A stretch of 64,000 bases of DNA from Actinoplanes italicus. GTDB lineage: Bacteria > Actinomycetota > Actinomycetes > Mycobacteriales > Micromonosporaceae. Numbering within the stretch: position 1 is the first letter of the stretch; each line of letters starts with the position of its first letter. The translations under genes and the position numbers were made by a program. The DNA lies in NCBI RefSeq assembly GCF_003001815.1, contig NZ_PVMZ01000013.1:124001-188000 (forward strand), written 5' to 3'. The notes below the pieces were generated by a model that did no database searches, had not been told where the DNA came from, and was given only the letters and a program-made list of their open reading frames with translations. Below are positions 23,121-31,868 of this stretch, one piece after another.

Positions 23121-24374
23121 TCACACCTTCGCGACCTTGATCTCGCCGTGCCGGTGCTGGCGGATGCCGACGACGACGCCGATGACCACCACGGCGGCGC
23201 AGAGCCCGACCAGCACCGGTGGGGCGAGATCGAGGGTCGCGATCACGACGACGGCCGGGATGCCGAGGCCCGGCCAGATCAGGGCGGGCCGGTACCGCTG
23301 GGACAGCACGCCCTGGATGACGGCGGTGCTGAGCAGATAGCCGGCCACCCCGGCGCCCAGGATCACACGGGCGCCGGTACCGAGATGACCGTCGGCACCG
23401 TGCTTGATCGCCTGTTCCAGTCCGACGGCCACCGCGGCCAGGCTGATCGCGACCGGCAGGTGGGCGTACACGTAGAAGTCGTGGACCCCCTCCCGGACCC
23501 GCTCGCCGCCCTCCTGGACCAGACGCCGTTTCGCGGCGCCGCCGGACAGGTCGAAGTAGGACCACCACAGGGCCGCCGCCAGCAGGAACGCGGCGGTCGC
23601 GGTGGCCACCGCCCCGCCGGTCCACTTGCCGTCGTGCAGACCGTGCACGGTCGCGGCGACCGACTCGCCGAGCAGCAGGATCACGAACAGGCCGAAGCGC
23701 TCCGGCAGATGCTCCATGTGCAGCGGCGGAGCGTCCGGCACCCGGGCCGCCAGCGCCGGGCCGAGCACGTCCACCAGTACGCCGACCGCCCACAGCACGT
23801 ACCGGCCGGGCGCCGCCACCATCAGCGACACCAGCCAGAACGCGGCCCCGGCGGCGTGCCCGTACAGATAGGGCCGGATCCCGCGCCGGGTCTCCGGCAG
23901 GTTCCGCCAGACCCGCAGATAGCCCGCCACGAGCACGAGCCGCAATGTCACGTAGCCGAGCACGAACCACCGCCACGCCGCGCCGTCGACCTGGTCGGCG
24001 GACGCGGCCATCGCGATCACACCGCCCATCCCGATCAGGGTGAGCAGCCGGAAGATCGCGTCGTCGGTGTCGAACCGGTTCGCGTACAGCGTGGTGCTCG
24101 CCCACGCCCACCAGCCGACCGCGAGCACGGCGGCGAACCGTACCCCGCCGATGATCGTCTCGTCCTTCGACAGGACGTCCGCGCACCCGGCCACGAACAG
24201 CACGAACGCCAGGTCGAAGAAGAGCTCGAGCCGGGTCGCCGACCGGTTCGTCTCCTGGTTGACGTCCGGTTCGCGGACGAGCTCACGTTCCTCCCGGTCC
24301 TCCTCGTCGAGACGGGCGCGATCCTCGGGTGACGGGCCGCCGGTTTCGGTGCTCTGCTCTGTCGACACGGTCAC
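23121..24374 (-). CDS. LtrA family (low temperature requirement A) membrane protein
   Basis: 417 residues: an acidic cytoplasmic N-terminus, then the family signature RLELFFDLAFVLFVAGCAD and about a dozen hydrophobic segments. HLPERFGLFVILLLGESV in the middle and DFYVYAHLPVAISLAAVAVGLE later are also diagnostic. The family is named from a Listeria mutant that fails to grow in the cold, but the biochemical role is unsettled. The GTG at 24374 (or a second GTG two codons later) is the start. The C-terminus is basic (RQHRHGEIKVAKV). Confidence 0.9.
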   Translation of the reverse strand: MTVSTEQSTETGGPSPEDRARLDEEDREERELVREPDVNQETNRSATRLELFFDLAFVLFVAGCADVLSKDETIIGGVRFAAVLAVGWWAWASTTLYANRFDTDDAIFRLLTLIGMGGVIAMAASADQVDGAAWRWFVLGYVTLRLVLVAGYLRVWRNLPETRRGIRPYLYGHAAGAAFWLVSLMVAAPGRYVLWAVGVLVDVLGPALAARVPDAPPLHMEHLPERFGLFVILLLGESVAATVHGLHDGKWTGGAVATATAAFLLAAALWWSYFDLSGGAAKRRLVQEGGERVREGVHDFYVYAHLPVAISLAAVAVGLEQAIKHGADGHLGTGARVILGAGVAGYLLSTAVIQGVLSQRYRPALIWPGLGIPAVVVIATLDLAPPVLVGLCAAVVVIGVVVGIRQHRHGEIKVAKV

Positions 24375-24404
24375 GGCCTACCCGGAAGACGTCCACTCCC
24401 AACC

Positions 24405-25289
24405 ATGACGGTCGAAGTGGCGGTGGGCGGGTATTGGCCGGTCATGCAGATTCGCGACATCGCCCGGATGGGTCCGGCCCGATTCCGTGCGGCCATGGCG
24501 GCCCCCGGCCCGGCGTACGGGTTCGTGAGCCGTCATCGATCCGTCCGAGGACTGCGCCTGCACGTGCGCACCCGCACCGACCGGTCCGCACCGACGGTGT
24601 GGATGCTGCTGCACGGTCTGGCGGTGTCACATCGCTATCTGATGCCGACCGCCCTGGCCCTGCGCGGGGACGTCCACGTGCCGGATCTGCCGGGATTCGG
24701 ATTGTCCGAGCGTCCCGGCCATGCCTACGACGTGGTCGAGCACGCCGCGGTGACGGCCGCTTGGATGGACGCCGAGTCGCTGTCCGGCGTCAGCGTGGTG
24801 GCCAACTCCTTCGGATGCCAGGTCGCGGTCGAACTCGCCGTTCGCCGGCCTGATCTGGTGTCGGCACTGGTGCTCGTCGGCCCGACGGTCGACCCGTCCG
24901 CGCCGACCTCGGCCGGGCAGGCTTTCCGCTGGCTGCGCGATCTGGCCCGCGAGGACCCGCGGCAGGCACGCATCATCGCCCGCGACATCCGGGATGCCGG
25001 CCCGCTGCGCATCCTGCGGACTCTGCGGCACAGCACCCGCCATCCGATGGCCCGGCGACTACCTCTGGTCACCGCGCCCGTCCTGGTGCTGCGTGGTGAA
25101 CACGACCCGATCGCGCCGCCGCGATGGGCCGCCGAGGCCGCGGCCCTGGCCCCGGACGGCCACGCCGGCACCGTGCCCCGGGCCGCCCACAACGCGGTGA
25201 CCACCGCCGGGCCATCGGTCGCCGCGAGGGCGATCACCTTCGCGGGGCGGCTAAGTCCTGCACTCGATGCGCCGATACGGAGGTTGTGA
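24405..25289 (+). CDS. Alpha/beta hydrolase
   Basis: 294 residues from ATG 24405; an ATG at 24444 is equally possible and lacks a better ribosome site. The oxyanion region is LLHGLAVSHRYL, the nucleophile elbow VVANSFGCQVAVELA (serine in NSFGC, replacing the usual GxSxG first glycine with asparagine), the acid GEHDPIAP and the catalytic histidine RAAHNAV. It is an esterase/lipase-like soluble enzyme with unknown substrate. Its stop overlaps the GTG of the diguanylate cyclase gene (GTGA), so the two are translated together. Confidence 0.85.
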   Translation: MTVEVAVGGYWPVMQIRDIARMGPARFRAAMAAPGPAYGFVSRHRSVRGLRLHVRTRTDRSAPTVWMLLHGLAVSHRYLMPTALALRGDVHVPDLPGFGLSERPGHAYDVVEHAAVTAAWMDAESLSGVSVVANSFGCQVAVELAVRRPDLVSALVLVGPTVDPSAPTSAGQAFRWLRDLAREDPRQARIIARDIRDAGPLRILRTLRHSTRHPMARRLPLVTAPVLVLRGEHDPIAPPRWAAEAAALAPDGHAGTVPRAAHNAVTTAGPSVAARAITFAGRLSPALDAPIRRL

Positions 25290-27565
25290 GCGGTGAGGAC
25301 GCCCAGCGGCGGGCCGTCTCGTCCTGGGTCCTCCTGGGCGCCGGTGTGCCCGTCGCCGTGTTCGTCGCCGCCGCCGAGGCCACGATCGCGACGGCCGCGT
25401 ACGTCGTCGGCGTCATCGCCGCCGTCGTAGCCGCGACTGTCGGCATCCGCGCCAACCTCCCACGCGAACATCGGCGGCCTTGGCTGCTGATCCTGGCCAC
25501 GTTGTGCGTGTCGCTGGTGGGGGAGTGCACCCGCCTTCTGCTGCGCGTGGTCGAGCCACTCGCGCACACGGCGCTCGCCGTGATTCCGGCCCTGGTGATG
25601 ATTCCCAGCTATCTGCTGCTCGGCGCCGGCGTCCTCGACCTGCTGAGACGTAGCCGGGCCGCCGACGACGACCCGGCCCGCGTCGACACCGTGCTGATCT
25701 TCGTCGGATCGGCCCTGCTGGTGTGGTCGCTGTGGATCGAGCCGTGGATCGCCGGGCCCGACCCGCGCTGGCAGAACCTGCTCGCCGCTCTGATGCCGCT
25801 GATCGGGGTGCTGCTGTTCGCGTTCGCCCTGCCGATGCTGCTGCTGGGCCGGACCCGCGCGCCCGCCCTGTGGTTCTTCGTGACCAGCGGTGTCGCGCTG
25901 CTGGCAGCCAACATGATGCTGGCCACGCGCGGCTGGTTCGCGCCCGGCCCGGAAAGCATGCCGTTGCACGTCGTCGGCGGTGCGATGCTGCTCGCGTACA
26001 TCGGCATCGCCGCCTGTGCGCTGCACCCGACGGTCATCGTCCTCGGCCAGCCGGTGCAGGGCCGCTCCCGGCTGCTCAACAAAGGCCGCACCGCCATGAT
26101 CACCGCGTCCCTGTGCGTCCCGACGGTGCTCGGCGTGGCCGCCCCTCCCCAGAGTCAGACCTTCTCTCTGGTACGGGCCGCGCTCTCGCTGGCACTCATC
26201 GGCGTCGTGATCGCGCGAGTGGTCCGGGCCAACAACTCCCGCGCCCGCGCCGAGCAGGAGACCCGCTGGCGTGCCCAGCATGATCCGCTCACCCGGCTGC
26301 CGAACCGTGAGATGCTCGCCGCCACCGTCACCCGCTGGACGGCCCGCGGCGGTGCCCAGTCCCGGGTCAGTGTGCTGCTGCTCGACCTGGACCGGTTCAA
26401 ACTGATCAACGACCACTGGGGTCACGAGACCGGCGACGAGCTGCTGTGCGCGGTCGCGGCCCGGATCACCACCGCGACCCGCGCCGAGGACCTGGTTTGC
26501 CGGGTCGGCGGCGACGAGTTCGCGGTGGCCCTGAGCGCCCCGGACGACGAGCCGGTCGCCGAGCAGCTGGCCGAGCGGTTGCGAGCGGTCGTGGCCGAGC
26601 CGCTCCCGCTGTCGGTCGGGGCGGTCGACGTCACCACCTCGATCGGCATCGCCCACGCCGAGCACGACAGCACCGCGGTCTCGCTGCTCCGGGACGCCGA
26701 CGTCGCGATGTACCGGGCGAAGGACTCCGGCCGCAACGGCTGGACCGTCTTCGACCCGCGGCTGCGCGAGCAGCTGCAGCGGCGGTTCACCATCGAGCAG
26801 GCCTTCCGCGGCGCCCTCGACCGGGGCCAGCTGGCCGTGCACTATCAGCCGCTGGTGCACCTGGCGACCGAGCGGGTCGACGGGTTCGAGGCACTCATGC
26901 GCTGGACCCATCCCGAACTCGGTGCGGTGTCGCCGGTCGAGTTCATCCCGGTGGCCGAGGACACCGACATGATCGTCACGGCGGGGGCGTGGCTGCTGGA
27001 GGAGTCCGCCGCCCAGGCGCAGGCCTGGCGGGCCGCGAATCCGGGGCGGGGTCCGTTGCACGTGTCGGTGAATCTGGCCGTACGGCAGCTGAGGGAACCC
27101 GGTCTTGCCGAGTGTGTCCGGCAGATCCTGGCGAGGACCGGGCTGCCGCCCGAGGGGCTGTGGCTGGAGGTCACCGAGTCCGGCTTCATGGAGGACCCGG
27201 ACACCTGCCTGCGGACCCTGCACGACCTGGAGAGTCTCGGCATCACGCTGTGCATCGACGATTTCGGCACCGGCTACTCCTCGCTCAGCTATCTGCAGCG
27301 CCTCCCCGTGGCCATCGTCAAGATCGACAGGGCGTTCGTGGCCGGGGTCGGCGACGGCGGTCCCAACGAGTCGATCGTGCGCGCGGTCCTCGCGATGGCG
27401 CACGCGCTGGGGCACCGGGTTGTCGCCGAAGGAGTGGAGACGGCCACCCAGAGGGACTGGCTGAGGTCCAACGGATGTGACTTCGGGCAGGGCTGGTTGT
27501 ACGGCAAACCCCTGCCCGCAGTCGAGCAGCACGCCGCGTTCACGCAGCTCACGGTCGCCGGATAG
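25286..27565 (+). CDS. Membrane GGDEF-EAL protein (cyclic di-GMP cyclase/phosphodiesterase)
   Basis: 759 residues. About ten membrane spans fill residues 1-320, then a short coiled coil (RARAEQETRWRAQHDPLTRL), a GGDEF domain with intact RVGGDEF near residue 410 and an inhibitory RxxD site (RAED) exactly five residues before it. An EAL domain follows with DGFEALMRW, NLAVRQL, EVTESGF, DDFGTGYSSL and KIDRAFV. Both active sites look complete, so it could make and break c-di-GMP. The many-span sensor resembles the Streptomyces CdgA/RmdB-like architecture and may sense a lipid or small molecule. The GTG at 25286 is coupled to the hydrolase. Confidence 0.93.
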   Translation: MSGEDAQRRAVSSWVLLGAGVPVAVFVAAAEATIATAAYVVGVIAAVVAATVGIRANLPREHRRPWLLILATLCVSLVGECTRLLLRVVEPLAHTALAVIPALVMIPSYLLLGAGVLDLLRRSRAADDDPARVDTVLIFVGSALLVWSLWIEPWIAGPDPRWQNLLAALMPLIGVLLFAFALPMLLLGRTRAPALWFFVTSGVALLAANMMLATRGWFAPGPESMPLHVVGGAMLLAYIGIAACALHPTVIVLGQPVQGRSRLLNKGRTAMITASLCVPTVLGVAAPPQSQTFSLVRAALSLALIGVVIARVVRANNSRARAEQETRWRAQHDPLTRLPNREMLAATVTRWTARGGAQSRVSVLLLDLDRFKLINDHWGHETGDELLCAVAARITTATRAEDLVCRVGGDEFAVALSAPDDEPVAEQLAERLRAVVAEPLPLSVGAVDVTTSIGIAHAEHDSTAVSLLRDADVAMYRAKDSGRNGWTVFDPRLREQLQRRFTIEQAFRGALDRGQLAVHYQPLVHLATERVDGFEALMRWTHPELGAVSPVEFIPVAEDTDMIVTAGAWLLEESAAQAQAWRAANPGRGPLHVSVNLAVRQLREPGLAECVRQILARTGLPPEGLWLEVTESGFMEDPDTCLRTLHDLESLGITLCIDDFGTGYSSLSYLQRLPVAIVKIDRAFVAGVGDGGPNESIVRAVLAMAHALGHRVVAEGVETATQRDWLRSNGCDFGQGWLYGKPLPAVEQHAAFTQLTVAG

Positions 27566-27703
27566 CGGCTGGCCCCGAGGTGTCACCCGGAAGGGTGGGG
27601 CCGATCGGCCCTTCCCTGGCACGGCGGAACGTCCATACGCTGCGATCGGTTGGTCACCGGGCGTGAACGCCCCGCCGCCCACAAACCCGGAGGACGACGG
27701 CTC

Positions 27704-28495
27704 ATGCCGGACACCCGTGACGCCGAGCGCCCCGCGCCCGTGCTCGGCCCGATCAGCGATGCCGAAGCGGCGCACACGCGGATGGTCATCGACGGCGTGC
27801 TCAGTACCGTCACGCAGCGCGTCGAACGGCTCCGGTTGCGCCTGAGCCGGCACGGCGGGCACGACGGCCGGGCGGCGGTGGTGATCGCGCAGGTCAACGT
27901 GACGGTCCAGGCCCGGATGATCCGTGTGCAGGCGGCCGCGCCGAACCTGCCCGAGGCGGTCGACCAGGCCGGTGAGGCCCTGCTGCAGCGGCTGCAGCGC
28001 CTCGACCGGCACCTGACCGCCGAATGGACCGGCGACGTCGGTTTCACGGCCGCGGACTGGGCCTCGCCGTACCCGCAGAACCCGGTCGGACTGACCGGCC
28101 CGCCGGTGGAGGCGGGCCGGCTCGTACGGATGAAGGACTGTCATCTCGCCGTGCAGAGCCCCGACTCGGCGGCCTTCGCCATGGACCTGCGCGACTATCC
28201 GTTCCACCTGTTCGTGGACGACAGCACGGGGGTGGACGCCCTGGTCCACCGCGGTGGACCGACCGGGTACCGCCTGCACCGGTCGGCCGTCGTGCCGGCT
28301 CCCAGCGACTTCACCGTGCCGCTGACGATCCAGAGCTGGCCGGCCGTGCCGATGCCGATCACGCGGGCGGTCGACCTGCTCAACGCGGCACCGGACCGGC
28401 CGTACCTGTTCTTCACCGATCCCCGCAGCCGCCGGGGCCGCGTGCTGTACCGCCGCTTCGACGGTCAGCTGGGGTTGCTCGCGCCTATCTGGTGA
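27704..28495 (+). CDS. HPF/RaiA-type ribosome-associated protein with tandem C-terminal S30AE domains
   Basis: I start at ATG 27704, after GGAGGACGACGG (263 residues). The N-terminal part (IDGVLSTVTQRVERLRLRLSRH to AAVVIAQVNVTVQARMIRVQAA) follows the strand-helix pattern of hibernation-promoting factors but lacks their usual basic helix density. Two copies of the S30AE C-terminal dimerisation domain follow: VRMKDCHLAVQSPDSAAFAM with YPFHLFVD, and ITRAVDLLNAAPDRPYLFFTD with RVLYRRFDGQLGLL. Such long HPFs dimerise ribosomes. A protein with two C-terminal domains is common in actinomycetes next to a separate housekeeping HPF. Confidence 0.85.
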   Translation: MPDTRDAERPAPVLGPISDAEAAHTRMVIDGVLSTVTQRVERLRLRLSRHGGHDGRAAVVIAQVNVTVQARMIRVQAAAPNLPEAVDQAGEALLQRLQRLDRHLTAEWTGDVGFTAADWASPYPQNPVGLTGPPVEAGRLVRMKDCHLAVQSPDSAAFAMDLRDYPFHLFVDDSTGVDALVHRGGPTGYRLHRSAVVPAPSDFTVPLTIQSWPAVPMPITRAVDLLNAAPDRPYLFFTDPRSRRGRVLYRRFDGQLGLLAPIW

Positions 28496-28907
28496 CGGCC
28501 ACGTCGAGGACCCAGGTGACGCCGAACGGGTCGGTGACCATGCCGTAGAGCGGCGCCCATCCGGACGGCGCGAGGTCGACCACGACCGTGGAGCGGTCAT
28601 CAGCGCTGAGCCGCTTCCAGTAGCCGCTCACCTCGTCGGCGTCGGCGCCGCGGACCGAGACGAAGTACGGGCTGTCGCCCCGGCTCCACGGACGGGACGA
28701 CGGCACGTCGTACGCCATGATCCGGAAGCCGTCCGGGGAGGTCACCTGACCCCACATGATCTGGTCGGCCTCCTCGGGGCGCTGCGCGGCGTGCGCGTCG
28801 GCGTAGGTGACCGCGACCAGGTCCCCGCCGAACACGGACCGGTAGAACTCGAGGGCGGCCCGCGCGTCGCCGCGCAGGTTGACGTGAGTGGTGGTGTCGA
28901 TGCTCAT
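28485..28907 (-). CDS. VOC family protein (PhnB/YdcA-like)
   Basis: 140 residues starting MSIDTTTHVNLRGDARAALEF, the typical first strand and helix of PhnB-like vicinal-oxygen-chelate proteins. DQIMWGQVTSPDGFRIMAYD, SPYFVSVRGADADEV and PLYGMVTDPFGVTWVLDV complete the beta-alpha-beta repeats. These bind a metal or a small ligand; many are of unknown function. It overlaps the end of the HPF-like gene by 11 bases and is divergent from the WYL regulator, with a dyad operator between them. Confidence 0.9.
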   Translation of the reverse strand: MSIDTTTHVNLRGDARAALEFYRSVFGGDLVAVTYADAHAAQRPEEADQIMWGQVTSPDGFRIMAYDVPSSRPWSRGDSPYFVSVRGADADEVSGYWKRLSADDRSTVVVDLAPSGWAPLYGMVTDPFGVTWVLDVAVTR

Positions 28908-28925
28908 GAGCGAACGATCGCAGCG

Positions 28926-28950
28926 GTAGAGGACAGGGTGTGGCCTCTAC
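28926..28950. promoter_or_regulatory. Inverted-repeat operator between VOC and WYL genes
   Basis: GTAGAGG (28926-28932) and CCTCTAC (28944-28950) form a perfect dyad with an 11-base spacer. It lies in the 62-base gap between two divergent genes, where an autoregulating WYL protein would be expected to bind. Confidence 0.55.
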
Positions 28951-28969
28951 TCGGGGAAGAATGTGATTC

Positions 28970-29905
28970 ATGCAGAAGACGTCCGCGCGGCTGCTGTCGC
29001 TGCTCTCCCTCCTCCAGTCCCGCCGTGACTGGCCGGGCGGTCTGCTGGCCGAACGTCTGGAGGTCAGCCCGCGCACGGTCCGGCGCGACGTCGACCGGCT
29101 CCGGGAACTCGGCTATCCGATCCGCACTTTCAAGGGCCCGGACGGCGGGTACCGCCTCGACGCCGGTGCGCACATGCCGCCGCTGCTCTTCGACGACGAG
29201 CAGGCCGTGGCCATCGCCGTCGCACTCCAGACGGTCGCCGGCGCGGGCGTCCGGGAGGGCGCGGCCCGAGCGCTGAACACGATCCGGCAGGTCATGCCCA
29301 GCCGGCTTCGACACCGCATCGACGCCCTTCGCGTCACCGCCGTCGATCGGCCGGAACACCCGGCTGACCCGGCGGTCCTGGCCGTCATCGGCGCGGCCGT
29401 GCAGTCCCGCGAGACGCTGCGCTTCGACTACCCGCCGGGCGACACGCCGCCCCGCCGGGCCGAGCCGCACCACCTGGTCACCTGGAACGGCCGCTGGTAC
29501 CTGGTCGCCTGGGACCTCGATCGCACCGACTGGCGGACCTTCCGCGCGGACCGCATCACCCCGCGCACCCCGCCGGGCCCGCGATTCACACCGCGGCCGC
29601 TCCCGGCCACCGACGTCGCCACGTTCGTGACCGCCCGGTTCCGGGGCAACACGGAGACCGGCGAGTGGCCGTGCCGCGGTGAGGTGATCCTCGATCGGCC
29701 GGCCGCCGAGATCGCCGGCTGGATCGGTGACGGTGTCGTCGAGGAGGTAGCCCCCGGCCGGAGCCGGCTGATCACCGGCTCCTGGTCCTGGAACGGGCTT
29801 GCCGCGTCGCTCGGCCGCTTCGACACCGCCATCGAGGTCGTCGGGCCGGTCGAGCTCAAGCAGGCCTTCGCCCGGCTGGCGCAGCGCTACGCTGCTGCGG
29901 CATGA
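28970..29905 (+). CDS. YafY-type transcriptional regulator (HTH-WYL-WCX)
   Basis: 311 residues. The N-terminal winged HTH (SARLLSLLSLLQSRRDWPGG to SPRTVRRDVDRLRELGYPI) is followed by the WYL domain (RRAEPHHLVTWNGRWYLVAWDL, then RTFRADRI with the conserved arginines) and a C-terminal WCX domain. WYL domains bind ligands, often nucleic-acid fragments or small molecules. The gene is divergent from a VOC gene, the classic arrangement in actinomycetes for a regulator and its target. The lipoprotein gene downstream starts within its stop codon (ATGA overlap). Confidence 0.94.
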   Translation: MQKTSARLLSLLSLLQSRRDWPGGLLAERLEVSPRTVRRDVDRLRELGYPIRTFKGPDGGYRLDAGAHMPPLLFDDEQAVAIAVALQTVAGAGVREGAARALNTIRQVMPSRLRHRIDALRVTAVDRPEHPADPAVLAVIGAAVQSRETLRFDYPPGDTPPRRAEPHHLVTWNGRWYLVAWDLDRTDWRTFRADRITPRTPPGPRFTPRPLPATDVATFVTARFRGNTETGEWPCRGEVILDRPAAEIAGWIGDGVVEEVAPGRSRLITGSWSWNGLAASLGRFDTAIEVVGPVELKQAFARLAQRYAAAA

Positions 29906-30426
29906 AGATCGTTCTCGCCGTGGCGGCGCTCACCCTGACGGCCGGCTGCACGACGGTGCCGGCGGTGGGCGCCGAGCCGTGGCACTCGTTCGGCGCCGGG
30001 TGCCCGGCACTCGGCGGATACCGGTCCAAGGGCGATCCGCGGGCACTCGACACCGCGGAGAACTACCGGCTCCTGTGCGAGTACACCGCCGCCGACGGGA
30101 CCGATCTGCCGCTCAGCGTGATGATCGATCGGGAGACCGGCAGCAGTGCCGCCGACTTCGAGACCAGTGCGAAGTCGGCCCGCGAGACCGGGCTGCTGGT
30201 GCTGCCGCTGGCCGGTGTCGGCGACGACGCGATGGTCGTCGCCGACCCGGCGGGACGCTTGCAGCCGGCCACCGTCGTGCACGGTGAGACGGTCTCCCGC
30301 AACGCGATCCTCTACGCCAAGGTGACCGGGCCCGAGCCGGTCAGGACCGAGGCCGATGTCACGGCGCGGGCGCCCGTGCTGGCCGCCGTCCTCAACGAGG
30401 CCCTCGAGAACCTGAAAACCCGATAG
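29902..30426 (+). CDS. Lipoprotein of unknown function
   Basis: 174 residues with a lipoprotein signal: MKIVLAVAALTLTAGCTT, where the lipobox LTAGC places the lipidated cysteine at residue 16. The mature part has three more cysteines (GAGCPAL, LLCEYT), alternating strands and LLVLPLAGVGDDAMVV, resembling small DUF3558-like cell-surface lipoproteins. Family membership is not certain. The ATGA overlap couples it to the WYL gene, although no functional link is obvious. Confidence 0.75.
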   Translation: MKIVLAVAALTLTAGCTTVPAVGAEPWHSFGAGCPALGGYRSKGDPRALDTAENYRLLCEYTAADGTDLPLSVMIDRETGSSAADFETSAKSARETGLLVLPLAGVGDDAMVVADPAGRLQPATVVHGETVSRNAILYAKVTGPEPVRTEADVTARAPVLAAVLNEALENLKTR

Positions 30427-30440
30427 CGGCGGTACGGAGT

Positions 30441-30776
30441 TCAGGCGGCGGTGGTCGCGGTGTCGGTGCTCGCGGCGTCGGTGGAGCGGCGGCGGGCACG
30501 CAGCACGAACTGGGTCGCCCCGACGAGCACCAGCACCCCGCCGACCCCGGCGATGACGTAGCCGGCGGTGACGTTGCCGTCCTTCACCTCGTCGAGGGTC
30601 TGCTCCCGCGTCGAGCCACGCTTGGTCGTCTGGCAGATATCGCCCTCCTGCATCACCTGTCCGCCACAGGTGACCTCACCCTGCGAGTTGGCGTAGAACA
30701 GGCCCAGAGGGATCAGCGCGAGGCCGATGAAAAGCGCAGCCCAGCGGTTCTTGGCGATGGTGAAAAGCAGATTCAT
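30441..30776 (-). CDS. Small two-span membrane protein
   Basis: The ATG at 30776 follows GGGGAGGAAGATC (111 residues). The first membrane span is WAALFIGLALIPLGLFYA and the second VIAGVGGVLVLVGATQFVL. Between them an external loop holds a cysteine pair (VTCGGQVMQEGDICQTT) that can form a disulfide. The C-terminus is an Arg patch followed by Thr/Ala. The pattern (CGG-x-MxxGDxC) recurs in actinomycete membrane proteins of unknown role; no function is proposed. Confidence 0.75.
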   Translation of the reverse strand: MNLLFTIAKNRWAALFIGLALIPLGLFYANSQGEVTCGGQVMQEGDICQTTKRGSTREQTLDEVKDGNVTAGYVIAGVGGVLVLVGATQFVLRARRRSTDAASTDTATTAA

Positions 30777-30869
30777 GATCTTCCTCCCCGTAGTGACGGC
30801 ACACCTTAGCCGCCGGGGGTGACACCAAGATCGCGACCATTCAGCCACTTCACAGCAAACTGTGCATGA

Positions 30870-30885
30870 TGTGGTTCAGATCACA
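30870..30885. promoter_or_regulatory. CRP/GlxR-like site TGTGG-N6-TCACA
   Basis: TGTGGTTCAGATCACA matches the cAMP-receptor consensus TGTGA-N6-TCACA with one mismatch. Its centre is about 50 bases before the predicted start of the downstream transcript (TTGCGC at 30894, 16-base spacer, TACCCT at 30916), a position suited to activation. Confidence 0.45.
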
Positions 30886-30927
30886 TCGCGGCATTGCGCT
30901 TGATCGATGGACGCCTACCCTCTTGCT

Positions 30928-31863
30928 ATGGCGGCGGACCGTGACATTCACCGGATCGGCGGGGCCCTGGCCGAGAGCTCCCGGGCGACCGGCTTCACCC
31001 TCGTCGCACTCACCTACGTCGCGGCCGGCCTGGCCGCCGCGGCGGTGGTGGCCGCGCTGCGGGTCGGGCATCCGTTGCTCGTCGCGTTCTGGGCCGACGT
31101 CATCGCCACACTCGTGGTGTTCGCGGCGAGCATGGCGGTGGCCAACGCGAGCCTCTACGACCCGTACTGGAGCGTCGCCCCGCCGGTGATCGCGGCCGGC
31201 TGGGTGGTGTGGAGCGCCGGTGGCGACCTCGGTGCCGCCACCGGCCGGCAGTGGGCGGTGCTGCTGCTGATGCTCGTCTGGGCGATCCGGCTGACCGCCA
31301 ACTGGGCGGTGTCGTGGCGCGGTCTGAGCCATGAGGACTGGAGGTACGTGCAGCTGCGCGAACAACGCCCGTCCGGTGTGCCCTGGTGGCTGGTCAACCT
31401 GGCCGGGATCCAGATGATGCCGACGCTCGTGGTCTTCGCCGGCCTGCTCGCCGTCTGGCCCGCGGTTTCGGTGACCAGCCGCCCGTGGGGCCCGCTGGAC
31501 GTGGCCGCCGTCCTGGTGACCGGCGGCGCCATCCTGCTCGAGGCGGTGTCGGACCGGCAACTGCACCGGTTCGCCGGCGACCCCGTCAACCGCGGCCGGA
31601 TCGTCGACGTGGGCCTGTGGCGGTACTCGCGGCACCCCAACTATCTCGGCGAGATCCTGTTCTGGTGGGGGCTGTGGCTGTTCGGCCTGGCCGCGGCACC
31701 GGACTGGTGGTGGACGGTGATCGGCCCGATCACCATGGTGCTGCTGTTCGTGTTCGTCAGCGTGCCGATGATGGATCGCCGATCCGCGGCCCGCCGGCCC
31801 GGGTACGCCCGGCACATGCGCCACGTGCCCGCGTTGTTCCCCCGCCCTCCCCGCGACGACTGA
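30928..31863 (+). CDS. DUF1295 / steroid 5-alpha-reductase-like membrane protein
   Basis: I use ATG 30928 because TACCCT ends 6 bases before it, giving a leaderless mRNA (311 residues); an ATG at 30907 is the alternative. The protein has about seven spans, a NASLYDPYWSVAPPVIA segment, RLTANWAVSWRGLSHEDWRY and the C-terminal signature GLWRYSRHPNYLGEILFWWG. The last motif is shared with isoprenylcysteine methyltransferases and steroid reductases, where it contacts the cofactor. It probably reduces or methylates a lipid; the substrate is unknown. A CRP-like site lies upstream. Confidence 0.88.
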   Translation: MAADRDIHRIGGALAESSRATGFTLVALTYVAAGLAAAAVVAALRVGHPLLVAFWADVIATLVVFAASMAVANASLYDPYWSVAPPVIAAGWVVWSAGGDLGAATGRQWAVLLLMLVWAIRLTANWAVSWRGLSHEDWRYVQLREQRPSGVPWWLVNLAGIQMMPTLVVFAGLLAVWPAVSVTSRPWGPLDVAAVLVTGGAILLEAVSDRQLHRFAGDPVNRGRIVDVGLWRYSRHPNYLGEILFWWGLWLFGLAAAPDWWWTVIGPITMVLLFVFVSVPMMDRRSAARRPGYARHMRHVPALFPRPPRDD

Positions 31864-31868
31864 CCGGT

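Noticed and set aside
24725-28600. 1291-codon minus-strand open frame
   Set aside because: It crosses the hydrolase, GGDEF-EAL and HPF-like genes, has shadow composition (His/Arg/Gln/Gly) and no motif.
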